From: Litsea cubeba
Taxonomy: Eukaryota > Streptophyta > Magnoliopsida > Laurales > Lauraceae
DNA length: 64,000 nucleotides
Reading direction: 5' to 3'
Assembly: GCA_012931725.1 (NCBI GenBank)
Contig: CM022951.1
Span: 2,480,037-2,544,036, forward strand
Shown piece after piece: positions 53,847 to 64,000 of the stretch. Every line of letters starts with the position of its first letter. Positions within the stretch are counted from its first letter, which is position 1. The translations under genes were made by a program, and so were the position numbers. The notes under the pieces are model-generated. The model saw only the letters and a program-made list of their open reading frames with translations. It was not told where the DNA came from and made no database searches.

Positions 53847-54277
53847 CTGAGTCAGACCCTCTACAAATGAGTCAATGACCCCCTCGGTGCCCAAGGCATT
53901 AACCTGAGAGACCTCATGCGCCAGCACATATTTCCCTAGCCTATCCCGCATCTCCCACGAATGACCCCGCCTGGGACCGGTCCCGATGGGTGCCCCTGTA
54001 GAAGTACCCGGTTGTGGAGGACATAGCCGAGGGACAGGAAGTGTAGCTGAAGAGGAAGGCTGCGAGACAACAGTCTTAGCGGAGGAGATCCCTGCCTGAG
54101 GAGGCACCACAGGTAAAACCACTCGAGTAGGAGGCACTCGGGGCTCAGTGCGAAAAGCTGATGGAGAGGTTCCTGGTGAGACATCGTCTGTCCTCGCCAC
54201 CTTCGAAGGAGGGGTACCCCTATCCGAGAAGCGGGTCGAAAAGCGGGCTCCAATCATCTCTCTGCTTACCTCCGTGC
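53847..54277 (-). CDS. antisense gene of element C, exon 3
   Basis: The exon starts after acceptor TTAATAG (AG at 54278-54279) and ends at donor CAG/GTGAAG (exon end 53847). Residues: STEVSREMIGARFSTRFS, a Pro/Ser-rich linker, then GHSWEMRDRLGKYVLAHEVS and VIDSFVEGLTQ. It joins exon 2 by completing a split codon (A + GC) and exon 4 in phase 0. Element A keeps a similar exon (20529-21043) with a phase-0 donor. Confidence 0.65.
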
Positions 54278-54363
54278 CTATTAAGAGAAGTATTGGCAAG
54301 TGAGGCATGGATACAACACGTCAGATAATGTTTAAGATTATAGCCAAAGCAGATTTTACTTAC

Positions 54364-54516
54364 TTTTTCTCTTTGATGACGGTCCTGAAGAAGAGCCCGG
54401 AAAAGGTCCACTGGCCTTACTGCTTTCTTTGGGAATAAGAGCTCCCAAGTCTTTCTCTGGATGATCCCTCACCGCTTGCAGCTTCGCCTCTTGATCCTTG
54501 GAGAGTATGGGAGGAT
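54364..54516 (-). CDS. antisense gene of element C, exon 2
   Basis: Runs from acceptor CCGCAG (AG at 54517-54518) to donor AAAAA/GTAAGT (exon end 54364). The split codon G + AT gives Asp, followed by PPILSKDQEAKLQAVRDHPE, a Ser/Gly-rich stretch and SSKRKS. It is basic at the end, a possible nuclear signal. Intron 1 contains an (AT)n run at 54549-54562. Confidence 0.65.
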
Positions 54517-54592
54517 CTGCGGAGAAACGGTGAGCATAGAAGAACAATATATATATATATATAAGTGTGGAGAAATGAGCGGGAAGACGTAC

Positions 54593-55925
54593 CCAGTCTT
54601 TTGGCGTCAGCCCATCGCATGGGCACCAATGCTCGATCTGTCTCAGAGGCCCACTCTCCGCCAATGAAGAAGAAGCGTGATTTCCAACGGTGGCAATTGG
54701 AGCGTAGGCCTGTGATCAGCTTGCCACCCCTGGGGCTAAGATAGTACCATCCCCTATTCGGGGCTGGCGACTCGGTTAAATGATAAGCGGCATGGAACGC
54801 TACAGGAGAAGCATCCTCCCTATGTACCTGCCTCCATAATGCAAGAAAGCCGATGAGGACTCTCCACCCATTGGGTACTAACCGTCCCGGCGTCAGTGAG
54901 AAATAGTGGAGAATACGGTAAACGGCTGAGGACAAGGGGAATTTCAGTCCCGCTTCGAGCATCTCCTCGTAGATGGCGATATCACCAGATGAGCAATCAC
55001 AAGCTGGCTCGTCCGTTTCGGCCCGACGACACATAACAGTGGGAGGAATGCGATAAAATACTGTCATCTTGAAAATGTCTTCATCAGTGTTAAATACGCT
55101 GTAGATAGTACTCACTTTAGATCCATCGTCGTCGACAGCGACTTTCCCTTGATACCTTTTTTGGCGAGGACGCCACTTATCCCGCACGTTCGAGACCAAG
55201 GTGATGCCCAAGCTAGAACCAGCCTCGCCCTCAGCGTGGCGGGCGCCTACTCCCAGGGCGCCAGCAGGAGCGCCCGCAGCAGCGTGGCAGGAACCCGCGA
55301 CAGCCCCGTCGCCTGGTCGGGAGGCCCGTCCAGCTCTCAGCGCAGGGGCACCAGCAGCCTGGCAGGCGCCCACCACGAAGGCGTCCTCGCCCACCGAGCT
55401 CGTGGTAGCTCCTGTGCCGCCCACGCCCGCTGCCAGGGCGTCGACCCGCGCACCACCGCGCATCGCAGCACCTGTGCCGCCGCCCTCGTCTCCGCCCAGC
55501 GCCACAGGGGCGCCTACAAACCGGGCGGGCGCCCACCGCGGCAGCACCCTCGCCCGCTGCCAGTGCGCCGCCCGCGGTGCCCGCGCCTCCCTCGCCCGCT
55601 GCCAGCACGCCGCCCCGGGCACCGCGAGTCGCGGTGCCCGCGCCTCCCTCGCCCGCTGCAAGCGCGCCGCCCACGGTGCCCGCGCCTCCCTCGCCCGCTG
55701 CCAGCACGCCGCCCTGGGCACCGCGAGTCGCGGTGCCGGCGCCTCCCTCGCCCGCTGCCAGCGCGCCGCCCGCGGTGCCCGCGCCTCCCTCGCCCTTTGC
55801 CAGCGCGCCGCCCGCGGTGCCCGCGCCTCCCTCGCCGGCTGCCTGCGCCGACGGGCGGACGTCGCCGCTGGTGCTCGCCCAGGGGTGCCCCACGACGCCG
55901 CCCAGCGCCGCAGGGGCGCCTGCAA
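54593..55925 (-). CDS. antisense gene of element C, exon 1 (PF04195-like); start unresolved
   Basis: The frame is open from 55925 to donor GG/GTACGT (exon end 54593). The N-terminal ~230 residues are Ala/Gly/Arg-rich and arise from the GC repeat array, so the true start and frame there are uncertain: another frame begins with ATG at 56181. The conserved part spans about 55213-54600: SNVRDKWRPRQKRYQGKV, TVFYRIPPTVMCRRAE, GLKFPLSSAVYRILHYFSL, LVPNGWRVLIGFLALW, NRGWYYLSPRGGK and CHRWKSRFFFIGGEW. This resembles Pfam PF04195, a domain of unknown role found in antisense ORFs of plant Tat elements. All three introns join in frame. Confidence 0.65.
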
Positions 55926-55935
55926 CCGGGCGGGC
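55220..55935. repeat. GC-rich repeat array (GCCCGCGCCTCCCTCGCCCGCTGCCAGC units)
   Basis: Units of about 48 bp and 96 bp, made of CGCGCCTCCCTCGCCCGCTG, CCAGCGCGCCGCCCGCGGTG and related pieces, repeat about seven times at 55550-55840, flanked by GGGCGCC words (55240, 55525, 55930). Every frame on both strands is long and open, so only homology can tell which is coding. It sits in the 5' part of the antisense gene. Element B has a related array at 39755-40395. Confidence 0.85.
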
Positions 55936-56428
55936 GCCCACCGCGGCAGCAGCCTCGCCCGTCTCCTCCTCCTGGCTCATCTCCTCCTTCTCTCCACGCC
56001 CATCGCCCAACGCAGGGTCGCCCTTGTCGCGGGCGACCACCTGGTCCTCGCCCATCGCGGGCGACCGCCCACCAGATACTCGCCCATTGCCCAGCATCGC
56101 AGGGGCGACCACATCCTCCTCACCTATTGCGGGATCGCCGGAAACGCCAACGCCACTACCTACCCTGCCGCTTGCCACCATCTTCTTCTCTCCCAATGGT
56201 TTTTCTGCAGAACCTAGTTTCTTTCTTTTGAAGAAATCATGCTCTAGGGCTTATTTTATAGCCTAAGTTTTCAAAGAAGAGTAACCCAAGCCGGGAGGAC
56301 TCTCCGAAATACAAATCTACAGGAACAAGCAAGGTTAAAACCGGGAAGAAGAAAATTTGTCGAGAGAGACGAAATTGGAATTTATCAATGCCCCCTTTCA
56401 AAAAAAAATATTATTATTTGAGAACGGG

Positions 56429-56445
56429 GCATTGAGGGGGGCAAA
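56429..56445 (+). other. element C polypurine tract
   Basis: GCATTGAGGGGGGCAAA directly before the 3' LTR. Element B has GCATTGGGGGCAAA at the same place. Confidence 0.85.
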
Positions 56446-56977
56446 TGATGAGTCAGACCCAAGATCCAATCGTGATAGTGAGTCGGGTCTAGTAACCTGA
56501 TCCAAGCCCAAGTGACTCTTTCCAGGATGCTAGGCCATGCCAAAGAACGCGATCCGTCAGTTCCGTTGAGATCCGGGTTTTGTTAAACGAAGCCTCGTCA
56601 CCTCAGGCTCCAAGTCATCGCAACGAAGTCCTCCCCTCGCCTGCATTTGCCAAGTCTCACGGAGAAGATCTCACCTGCCTCCCACCTGACTCGTTCCTCG
56701 AGGACACGACTGAGGCTCCAAAGAGACGTTGAACTGATCGCATCCCCAACTGATTGGGAAAGGTTATCAATAGAGCCCTCTCATCACTTCAGAGAGGATG
56801 GTTTTTCCCTACTTTCTCATACCTGTAGCTCTCTACATTAATCATAAATCACCATTTTGAAGTGGACGTAGGTCACGCATGACCGAACCACTATAAATCC
56901 CTCATCTTTCTTCATTTACTGCACAGCATTAATTATCTGACCGGTGGTGTCCGAAGTTACCTTTTTCGGCATCATCA
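56446..56977 (+). repeat. element C 3' LTR
   Basis: 532 bp. The TATAAATAG of the 5' LTR reads TATCAATAG here (near 56765), so this LTR's promoter has probably been weakened. Confidence 0.96.
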
Positions 56978-56982
56978 ACTTT

Positions 56983-57949
56983 CATTTCAAAATCAATTAT
57001 AAAGTTTATGTAGTCAGTAAACTAGTTTATATTACTTTCATTTCGGAGTCATTTCTCAAGTCGATGTAGTCATTTTAAACCCCAACTAATTATAATGGCA
57101 ATTTAGAATAGAAACTAAGGGCCTTTCTTCATGTCATTGAATTCCTATGAATTATAGATTTTGTATTTATCCATATAGGCATGGTTGTTTGCATAGAATA
57201 CATAGAAATTGAATACAAATTCGCACCATTAGCCATAACTGGTTAAAAATGAAGAATCAATAGTGAATTATATCAAAATGAGCATCAACTGACAAAGCTG
57301 CCAGCCTACACAAGCAACGAACTTAAGACATCTGACTTTAATACCATAACAAAGTTATAGACAGTAATCCCAAAACCAATTGGTGATATGAAATTATACA
57401 AATAACTACTTAACAAATAACCTTCCCTTTAATGAAAATTGAGTAAAAAGAGATGGGAAATGAATATCCTTCCATCACTCTTTGCAATTCAGATCCCATA
57501 ACATTAAGGTTCAATTTACATGGCCACCATATATTCTTCATGCTTACCTTTTTTTTTATTCACATCTCACTTCTTTAGTAAGCCTTCAGTGGATATGTAT
57601 TCAATTTGCATGCAATGTAAATACAAACAAACAAGTAAGCAGTTAAAAATGAAAAATCAAAAGTGAATGTCAAGGGGAATGAGGGTTTGCCAAGTTGGTT
57701 ACCAACCCTGTCTCTCACCCTGATGACCAAGGATCGATCCCTAGTCTTTCCCTACCCAAGTGTCGGATGAGAAACACTAGTTGATCCAAAACCTTTAGCC
57801 AGCTGCCACATGTTGATATAAAATTGTATGATAAGGACTCATGCATCGACATAACATTTTGATTCACTTGTGTCAACATCTGGATTTTAGGGGAAGTACT
57901 TGCTACGCTATGCCTACACATGGGAATCCATCGAACGATAGGGAAAAAC
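56983..57949. other. unassigned interval
   Basis: A/T-rich sequence continuing the flank of element C. It includes a possible decayed SINE-like or leader stretch near 57672-57750 (AGTTGGTTACCAACCCTG, GGATCGATCCC). No gene identified. Confidence 0.4.
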
Positions 57950-58350
57950 CAAGGGTTTTGCGCTTGCAAATGCAGCACCTTGGTACTAGACTAAAGCCAG
58001 TCATTTGGGCCCAAGCTTGAGTTGGGGTCTTCCTGTGCATTAGCCTCCAAGCAAAAATGGATACTCTAGGCAGAAGAAGAGAATTTCATACCAAAGGAGC
58101 CTACAGAACCAACTCTCTCCTAGATCTGATGAGCTGCCAAGCCTCCTTGAAGGTGAGATCTTGGGTAGGATGAGAGTTCCAAGATTTCAGCTGCAGGGTC
58201 TATAGAGATATTGAGATTTGCCTTCCTAAAGACTTCAGCTGCATCCATAGGGATATCTGATGGAATAACCCGGTCTGTTCCCTGTCTTAGCAAGCAAAGA
58301 TTTTGATTGCGGGGGGAAACAGAATGGTGGAAAAAAAGATGCCAAGCGTA
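57950..58350 (-). pseudogene. LINE zf-RVT fragment
   Basis: On the minus strand the sequence reads RLMHRKTPTQAWAQMTGFSL near 57985-58060, closely matching RLMHRKTPIDLWAKHMGFTL of the LINE at 15258. Upstream in the same sense, LTFKEAWQLI and a DIPMDAAEVF-like stretch (about 58120-58265) match the preceding part. Stops and frameshifts interrupt it. No poly-A end is visible to the left, so the fragment is truncated. Confidence 0.7.
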
Positions 58351-59454
58351 ACACCGACAGGTTACCTGTTACACCCCGACCCGAACTCATCAAGTTTAGT
58401 GCTAATTAATCATGTTTTAGCTAATTTAATTATACTTAGTTACTAATTATGAAAATTGGTGTTAATTAGTCCTTTTAGGTTGAGTTGGTTGAATCTTGAG
58501 TCTTAGATAGGTGACTTGGAACCGATTTGACTCAGTTGGGTAGAGTTGAGGGCTTTTTTGCAATTATCGACTTTCACATCTCGCATCATTTGTACGTCAT
58601 TTTGACATCATCGTGTGTATCTTGTCAAGCACGTCGAATTTCGTATGTAAATCTACTTCTTTTGACCAACCATTAAGTAAGTGGGCCGCTTGACTCTTTA
58701 TAGAAATACTAGGACTTGGAGGGACATTCTTATAAAAATGGGAACCTTATCCCTTAAAAAGTCCCCAAACTCATTTCAATCCAACCCATTCCCTTTTTGG
58801 TTGGCTACAAAGGTGCTTCTTCTACTCTTTCTCTCATTTCTCTTTCTCTTCTCCAATCATCAAGGGGCTTGTGGCATGTGCATTGGAAGCAAGATTGAGA
58901 GTCATCTTCACCTTCTTCATCTCCTTTTCTTAGTTGTTGACAAGAACCCACCTCATTCATCCTTTACTTTTTCCAATTTCGGATTTCTAGTCAATTAGGT
59001 AAGAATAAAACCCATCCTTGGGTGTATTTTTGAGTTGAAATAGAGTCAAGGGACTCATAGTTGATCATACATACATATTCATTAGCATTTCTATGTACAT
59101 TTGTGATGAGGGTTTGGTATTTTGGGGGTTTTGATCTTTTGAGCTATTTTGGAGTGAAGAGAGCTTGGATAAAGCTTTGTTGAGGCAAGTATAAGCTTAA
59201 TTGGGATTTACCTACTGTCTTTCTTCTATTGATTCACAAATTCTACTCCTTTAATGATTCGTGTTCTTAATGAATGAATGGTTTGGGCTATTCTTATGGG
59301 GTTGATTGATGAAGATGATTTGAGTAATGAACGTGTTGAAATGGGGAACAAGGAGGCTCGGTCATGCAGGGGTATGAAGGCAAAGTTGTGGGAAATGTAG
59401 TGGAGGAGAGAGACCTTCAGAAATGTTTTAAAAGCTCAGTTTAAAATTCTGCCC

Positions 59455-59695
59455 GCATGTAGGCGGTCACCTGGCGGCTAGCCGACCCTTGGTGGTCAGC
59501 ATTCCAGATGCTTGCATTTTGTTAGTTGGAGGGCGGTCGGCAGGCGGTCACCTGGCGGCAAACAGCCCCACTGTCGGTTATCTTTCCAGAATGCAACCAA
59601 ATGCCCGGTCAAAATAGGCAGTCACCAGGCAGTTACCTGGCGGCTAGCCGACAGCTCCACAGGTGGCTAACCGCCTGGCCACCACCAGTTGACCG
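59455..59695. repeat. CGGTCACCTGGCGGCTAGCCGACC word cluster
   Basis: GGCGGTCACCTGGCGGC at about 59463 and 59541, a weaker GGCAGTTACCTGGCGGC near 59629, and perfect palindromes CGGCTAGCCG at 59475 and 59641. Confidence 0.8.
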
Positions 59696-60622
59696 ACCCC
59701 CTAGAAAACCATAATTTTTTAAGTAGTTTCAAAAGACCTTTTGAGGCTCTGTTTTGATACCCTGAATTATTATATACCCAATGGAAACCTAGGAACTTGA
59801 ATAGCCTTAGAATTAGGGATATTAATTTAGTGAACCTTTTCATTAAAATGTGACACTAACTGGAATAGTCAGGCATGGATTCACTGAATTTATATCGAAT
59901 TGGATGGTGAGGAATAATGGATAATTAGATTAGATTGGCTAGTAATTACCTTGATTCTTCAATCAATTGCATTTCATACTTAAATTGGATATTATCATTG
60001 ACTTCAAAGTGTTTTATCACTGCATTATATATTATTATATTTCTAATTCGATTATTAGTATATTTCGAATATTACTCAGAGTTGAGTCTTTTGGAACGAT
60101 TATGAATGTGAACAATTATGATTCGATTCGATTCGATTTGAGATTATATTTATTGAGAACTTTATTCACATTCATTTATTATTCGATTTGATTGAGTTGG
60201 TACTACTTACCTTCGACCTTGTGATACCCGACAGGGTTACACTCAGTTTATCATTTGAGACTACTGTAGTATGTCATCTGGAGCACCGGAACTCCAAAAC
60301 CGGGTAGCCAGCTGGCCTTTGGCAGGGCCGCTAGTGACATCTCAACTAGATTCGCTCTTTTTGAGATGATGAGCTCAATGTAGTAGCCAATTAGTTGTAT
60401 ATTCTTCATTGATTCAAAAAGCATGAATTATTCTATTTTAGCACAATTGCCTAATAATTACTTTATATTGACTTCTTTTGATTAATTGTCATTTAATTCT
60501 CTTTGAAACATTATGCATTTCCTCATTTATGCACGTACTTGCTATTTCGTCGTATTTGAGATATTATTCTTTGTCACAGATGCAGGTACAACTCCCGACC
60601 TTGAGGAGGCCCAGGAGGGATA

Positions 60623-60627
60623 GGAGG
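60623..60627 (+). repeat. solo LTR TSD, left copy (ggagg)
   Basis: GGAGG at 60623-60627 is repeated at 62261-62265. Confidence 0.85.
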
Positions 60628-61049
60628 TGTTAGAGTTTTATTTTGTTGCAATTTGATAGGGTGCATTTCATTTTCATAAGCTTGATCTCTCATTCATTCA
60701 TGATTTTTATCTTAAGATTTTCATGCTTGATTTTCATTCATAATCTTTGATTTTATTCATGTCATGCATGTTTTTCATAATATTTATGAATCTTAAGTTC
60801 ATGAAGTTTTCTAGTCCCATGTGGGTGTTTTTGGTGTCATTTCCAAAATTCAAGCTTTCCATGTTTTTCTCTTTAAAATCAGTTTTTATTTGGAGATTTC
60901 AAGTCATTTATATTTCATTTTAATAGTCTTTTTTCTGACTTGAATCCAAGCTTGAATTGTGCCCCAAAGTTCATTGAAGACCAGCCCTCACTCTCCTTCA
61001 AAGTTCTGAAAAAAATCAGACATCTGGGTTGCCAGCAGGTTGGCCGGCT

Positions 61050-61180
61050 GTGTACCCGGTCGACCGGGCACACAGTGCAGGCCGACCCAGGGAAAATGGC
61101 CGTTAAGGCTCCAACGGATATATTTCTGACCGTTGAGCACCCGGTCGACCGGGCCCTGTACCAGGTCGACCGGGCACTAG
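61050..61180. repeat. CCCGGTCGACCGGG palindrome cluster upstream of TATA
   Basis: Perfect 14-bp palindromes at 61055-61068 and 61140-61153 and a one-mismatch copy at 61161-61174, within 150 bp of TATAAAAAG. Confidence 0.9.
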
Positions 61181-61199
61181 CCGTTGGACACTTTTTGGC

Positions 61200-61208
61200 T
61201 ATAAAAAG
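61200..61208 (+). promoter_or_regulatory. TATA box of the solo copia LTR
   Basis: TATAAAAAG, about 570 bp inside the LTR, directly after the palindrome cluster. Confidence 0.65.
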
Positions 61209-62219
61209 TGGATTTTTGTTGGGGATTGGGGGCTGAACTTTAAGGAACTCTTGAGGCCAAGGAAGAACTACACTTTAAGGAGATTATTGAAGGACTAATG
61301 GGGCTAATCCATGGACTCAATCTTTGATTCAAATCTCAAATGGGTGTGCTCTCTTTTCTCATTTAATCTCATGCTTTGTATTAATCTTTGATTTCTTTTA
61401 AAAGCATGCTCAAGTTTCTTAATGTTGTGTTCATGCATTGTTAAATCTTTGAACATGTTTAGTCATGAGGATACAACATATGTTTAGCTATTCACATGAG
61501 TTTTGTTTTCAAGTTTCTACACTAACTTGCTAGAGTTAAGTTGTAATTTTTCAAATCAAGTTTCTTCATCTTGAAAACTCATGTGTTTTTCATTCTACTC
61601 TTTCATTTAAATATGATCAACATCTTTGCATCATTTAGTGTTTCATCCTTCTAAAAAGAGTTAGAGTGTTTTCTAGCATATGCATGAATCTTACACTTTC
61701 TCATTCATATGCATATGTCTAGAGTTTGGCATTTCATTTTCAAATTAGCCTATTTAGAGGCATCTCATTGCACTTAATAGTTCTCTTATCCATGCATCAT
61801 TAGGCATATTAATTAAGAGAAAATCACTCGTTGTAAAGGTTGGTGCTTAGCCTTTAAAAGCATTTGTTGAGTTGTAATGGTTCATGCTTAGCCTTGAAAA
61901 GCATGGTGATGTGTTTGTAAGGTTCAAGGTGATCCTAACCTTAACTCGTTTTAGTGAAAATCCGGTAGGGTTACCGGGAGTGGATGTAGGCACGGTTGCC
62001 GAACCACTATAAAACACTTGTGTTATGGTGAATGCTCTTTTGTGCTTACTTTATGTGATTGATGTTGTTATTGTTGAATGTTCCTAGTTGCTTTCATCTT
62101 GTGTATGATTAACTTAGGAATCTATCTTTTTCACAAGATTATTAATATTCATCAAAGCATAAGCAACTTAAAAGCCAAAAGATTGAAAGTTGGTCAAGGA
62201 CTTTGAGCTCACCCTATTC

Positions 62220-62236
62220 ACCCCCCCCCCCCCCCT
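62220..62236. repeat. C17 homopolymer near the solo LTR end
   Basis: A run of about 16-17 C precedes TCTAGGATTCG. A C-run is common at this place in copia LTRs, but its length is uncertain. Confidence 0.85.
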
Positions 62237-62630
62237 CTAGGATTCGATCTTGGACTTTCAGGAGGTTCCTCCAGGACTAGAGGAGTGGCCGGGAAATGGG
62301 CCAATGTACGTAGATACTCCTCCAATGGAGAGTGCCATGTACATTTTGAGAGCCTTAAATCAAAGTGTAACTGGCCCCTTTTTGTGTGGGTCACACTTAG
62401 CTTTTCATGATCTTACTTTTGGTATAGTTGTGCAAGGTATTTTTATAGACCCTCTGATGGGCCGCGCTCCCGGTGCCTGGTCCTACCGAGGTCGGCGGAC
62501 GTAGGAGTCCGTTGGGTCCGACCCTTTCGTAACCGGGAGGCAAGGGGCGTGCATCAACATTTCTTTGTGTGGGTGTGCCAGATTTTCTATTTTACTTGGA
62601 ATTGCAAGTGGTGATCCGGAGATCAACCTT

Positions 62631-64000
62631 CGCAAGTAAAAAGGAGATCAACTTCTTTCAATTTTTCCATTGCACATATATTTAAGAAAAGAGACATTTT
62701 CTTGATTTGCCGTGAAAGGCGATTTTTTTTTGCATTTATAGCCGATTTTTGGCGTTTATAGCCGATTTTGGTGTTTATAGCCGTTTTACAATTCTTATCA
62801 ATAATGAAAGACAAGAGTTGTGATTTTTTGTCTCTTTTAAAAAAATACAAACTACAATGAAAAGCAAGAAAATGAGGATCTAACTTCTCAGGAGATTGTG
62901 GGGGACCCGTTCAGATTGACGGTCGCAAGCCATATGTGGACTTCGCCATCATCCATGCAGATGAGAACAGAGGATGCTATTGATTCGTTTGGCTTGGCTA
63001 TAACCTCAAGTTTTTAGAGGACAAAGACCAAAAGGAGGTCCTATGTCCAATAAAAAATCCGAGTAGACGGGCTGAGAAGCCATGTCTGAGCCATTTGGAG
63101 GCAGAAGGAGAAGGCAAGGACCTTGGGGGGGGGTATCCCCCAAGGGACTTTTGTCACCTTGTAGCAGTGGTCGGTGTAGAACTTCCGCAGAGTTTTCTCT
63201 CTTTGATGCCTTTTTCTGTCCGAGTTTCCGGATTTTCTACAGTCTGTTGTCTGTGTCAGTTTTTTTTCTTCTTGGAGAGCTCTCCTATTTATAGGCTTTT
63301 AGGTAGCCATTTAGGAGGGTTTATGAGCCTTAATTGTCATAAAGCTACATAAAGGGAGGAGTTACAAGATTGAATTCTTTGTTTTGTAACTCCTTTTTCT
63401 TGGCTTGTGATTGGCCGGAGGAGATTGAGGGCATTTAATCGCCTTTAATCGCCATGATGGGAGGAGTTTCATAGGTTTAAATGCCATGAATCTCTTGACT
63501 TGTAACTCCCGGATGCTTGCTTCTGATTGGTCCATCCAAAGAAATGGATTAATGACTGTAATAAAGCTAGTCAATTAATCGCATTAAGTGGTCGCCGAGC
63601 AGTTGAAGAGTCGCGGGCCGTGCCGCGTCTTTTGGGATTCTTCTGGCAATGATCATCGATGAATCTTCATGTAGATCGACATCGGATGACCATGTGACTT
63701 CAAGTGTTGGTTGCCAACAGCGGGTCGGTGCCATCTGTCCTGTCGATTTCTCGATCGGTCGGGTAGAAAGCACACTTTTTTTGGTTGACCGGGTGGCGAT
63801 CAATGTTGTTTTCGATACTCTTGATGATTAATCCATGTTTTTGATGGATGTCAGAGGATTTGGTGTCTCAAAAGTATGAATTTCGGAAAATACCAGAGGC
63901 TGGACGCTTCAAATCGCGAAAAAAACGGCGAAAATCGGGGTTTCCGGGGCCTTCCCGGCGATCCCGGGCCCCAGGGTCACCGGCAACCCTAGGGGGTTTT
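62631..64000 (-). other. LTR-like sequence, probably minus-oriented, continuing past the window
   Basis: On the minus strand CCTATAAATAGGAGAGCTCT at about 63277-63296 is a good LTR promoter with an A-rich leader downstream. Words such as GCCGTGAAAGGCG, TTTATAGCCGATTTT (three near-copies at 62737-62785) and AATCGCC (63438, 63450) recur. The last 100 bp are GC-rich with CCGGGGCC and GCCCCAGGG words. No coding sequence or terminus is visible. Confidence 0.35.

Larger units (their letters stand above)
46394..56977 (+). mobile_element. Tat-type Ty3/gypsy LTR retrotransposon C with antisense gene
   Basis: A complete 10.6-kb element: 532-bp LTRs, TSD acttt, primer-binding site, gag, protease, RT, RNase H, second (archaeal-like) RNase H, integrase without chromodomain, then an antisense spliced gene and a polypurine tract. 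The dual RNase H marks the Tat lineage, and extra antisense ORFs before the 3' LTR are known in Tat elements such as Grande and RIRE2. The LTRs differ by roughly a dozen bases. Gag-pol carries several stops and frameshifts, so this copy is no longer autonomous. Confidence 0.96.
60628..62260 (+). mobile_element. solo copia LTR, 1.63 kb
   Basis: TGTTAGAGTT...GGACTTTCA with a 5-bp TSD and no internal region. The promoter TATAAAAAG lies at 61200-61208, with GC palindromes just upstream. The 3' part has GGGTTACCGGGAGTGGATG (61968), CACTATAAAACAC and a C17 run followed by TCTAGGATTCGATCTTGGAC, the usual end of SIRE/Angela-type copia LTRs. A single LTR with TSD implies loss of the interior by LTR-LTR recombination. 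Confidence 0.85.
58367..62630 (+). other. Tekay-type LTR (plus), interrupted by a solo copia LTR; right end unresolved
   Basis: It begins TGTTACACCCCGACCCG. It contains a promoter-like CTTATAAAAATGGG (about 58730), a CT-rich leader (58815-58855), a GGCGGTC/CGGCTAGCCG word cluster (59455-59695), and GTGATACCCGACAGGGTTACAC (about 60221) with GGAGCACCGGAACTCC (60281), phrases typical of Tekay-like LTRs. At 60628-62260 a solo copia LTR is inserted, after which sequence of the same kind continues. I could not find the terminal CA or a TSD. Confidence 0.45.

Noticed and set aside
55149..56266. Plus-strand ORFs of 229-360 residues in element C
   Set aside because: They are shadows of the GC repeat array. 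The minus strand has the domain-bearing, spliced frame.
58681..58998. 105-residue ORF with a hydrophobic segment
   Set aside because: It sits in the CT-rich leader of a Tekay-type LTR and shows no similarity I recognise.
63720..63800. A third GGTCGACC-type palindrome cluster
   Set aside because: Only GATCGGTCGGG and TGACCGGG words are present, with no perfect palindrome. Too weak to join the other clusters.

Overview
This is a piece of a flowering-plant nuclear genome. The evidence is nested LTR retrotransposons of plant lineages (a chromodomain Ty3 element, Tat-type Ty3 elements with two RNase H domains, and Ty1/copia elements), L1-type LINEs with a zf-RVT domain, tRNA-derived SINEs, a CACTA-type foldback MITE and one intronless plant transporter gene. 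The species cannot be named from the sequence. Nearly all of the window is transposon. I see one intact host protein gene, an organic cation/carnitine transporter of the OCT2/3/4 group on the minus strand at 26300-27862, and no RNA genes apart from SINE heads.

Layout, left to right. 1-3293: minus-strand, gag-less, catalytically dead Tekay-like Ty3 element, followed by long gene-free LTR-type sequence to about 12.95 kb. This sequence is full of short GC-rich repeated words. 14188-22751: a 5'-truncated LINE with a 14-bp target-site duplication (TSD), itself split by gag-only LTR element A (15665-22303, TSD gtaat). 23.4-26.35 kb: flank of the transporter gene with a SINE and two MITEs. 26.3-27.9 kb: the transporter gene. 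28.8-37.5 kb: a duplicated ~0.8-kb sequence 'R' with a LINE fragment between the copies. The second copy is split by a solo-LTR-like element (30034-33115, TSD gctat, carrying a SINE) and by gag-only copia element D (33685-37290). 37.7-42.96 kb: a second copy of the transporter's downstream flank, ending inside a relic of the last codons of a transporter paralogue and split by short LTR element B (38808-42342, TSD cataa). 44.1-46.1 kb: a decayed copia gag-pol. 46394-56977: Tat-type element C (TSD acttt) with decayed gag-pol and, antisense between integrase and the 3' LTR, a four-exon gene whose splice phases all agree. 57.9-58.35 kb: an antisense LINE fragment. 58.37 kb onward: a Tekay-type LTR interrupted by a solo copia LTR (60628-62260, TSD ggagg), then further LTR-like sequence to the end.

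Elements A, B and C share a primer-binding site (TGGCGCC followed by GTCTGTGGG), similar promoters (TATAAATAG) and LTR or gag features. C keeps decayed gag and pol plus the antisense gene. A keeps gag and one antisense exon. B keeps almost no coding capacity, so A and B would have to be mobilised by an autonomous relative.

The pattern I find most worth following is the recurrence of short GC-rich palindromic words (TGGGCGCCCA, CCCGGTCGACCGGG, CGGCTAGCCG) in clusters inside otherwise unrelated retroelements. The same TGGGCGCCCA word appears in the LTR-type sequence next to the chromodomain element and inside the gag and the RNase H linker of Tat-type element C.
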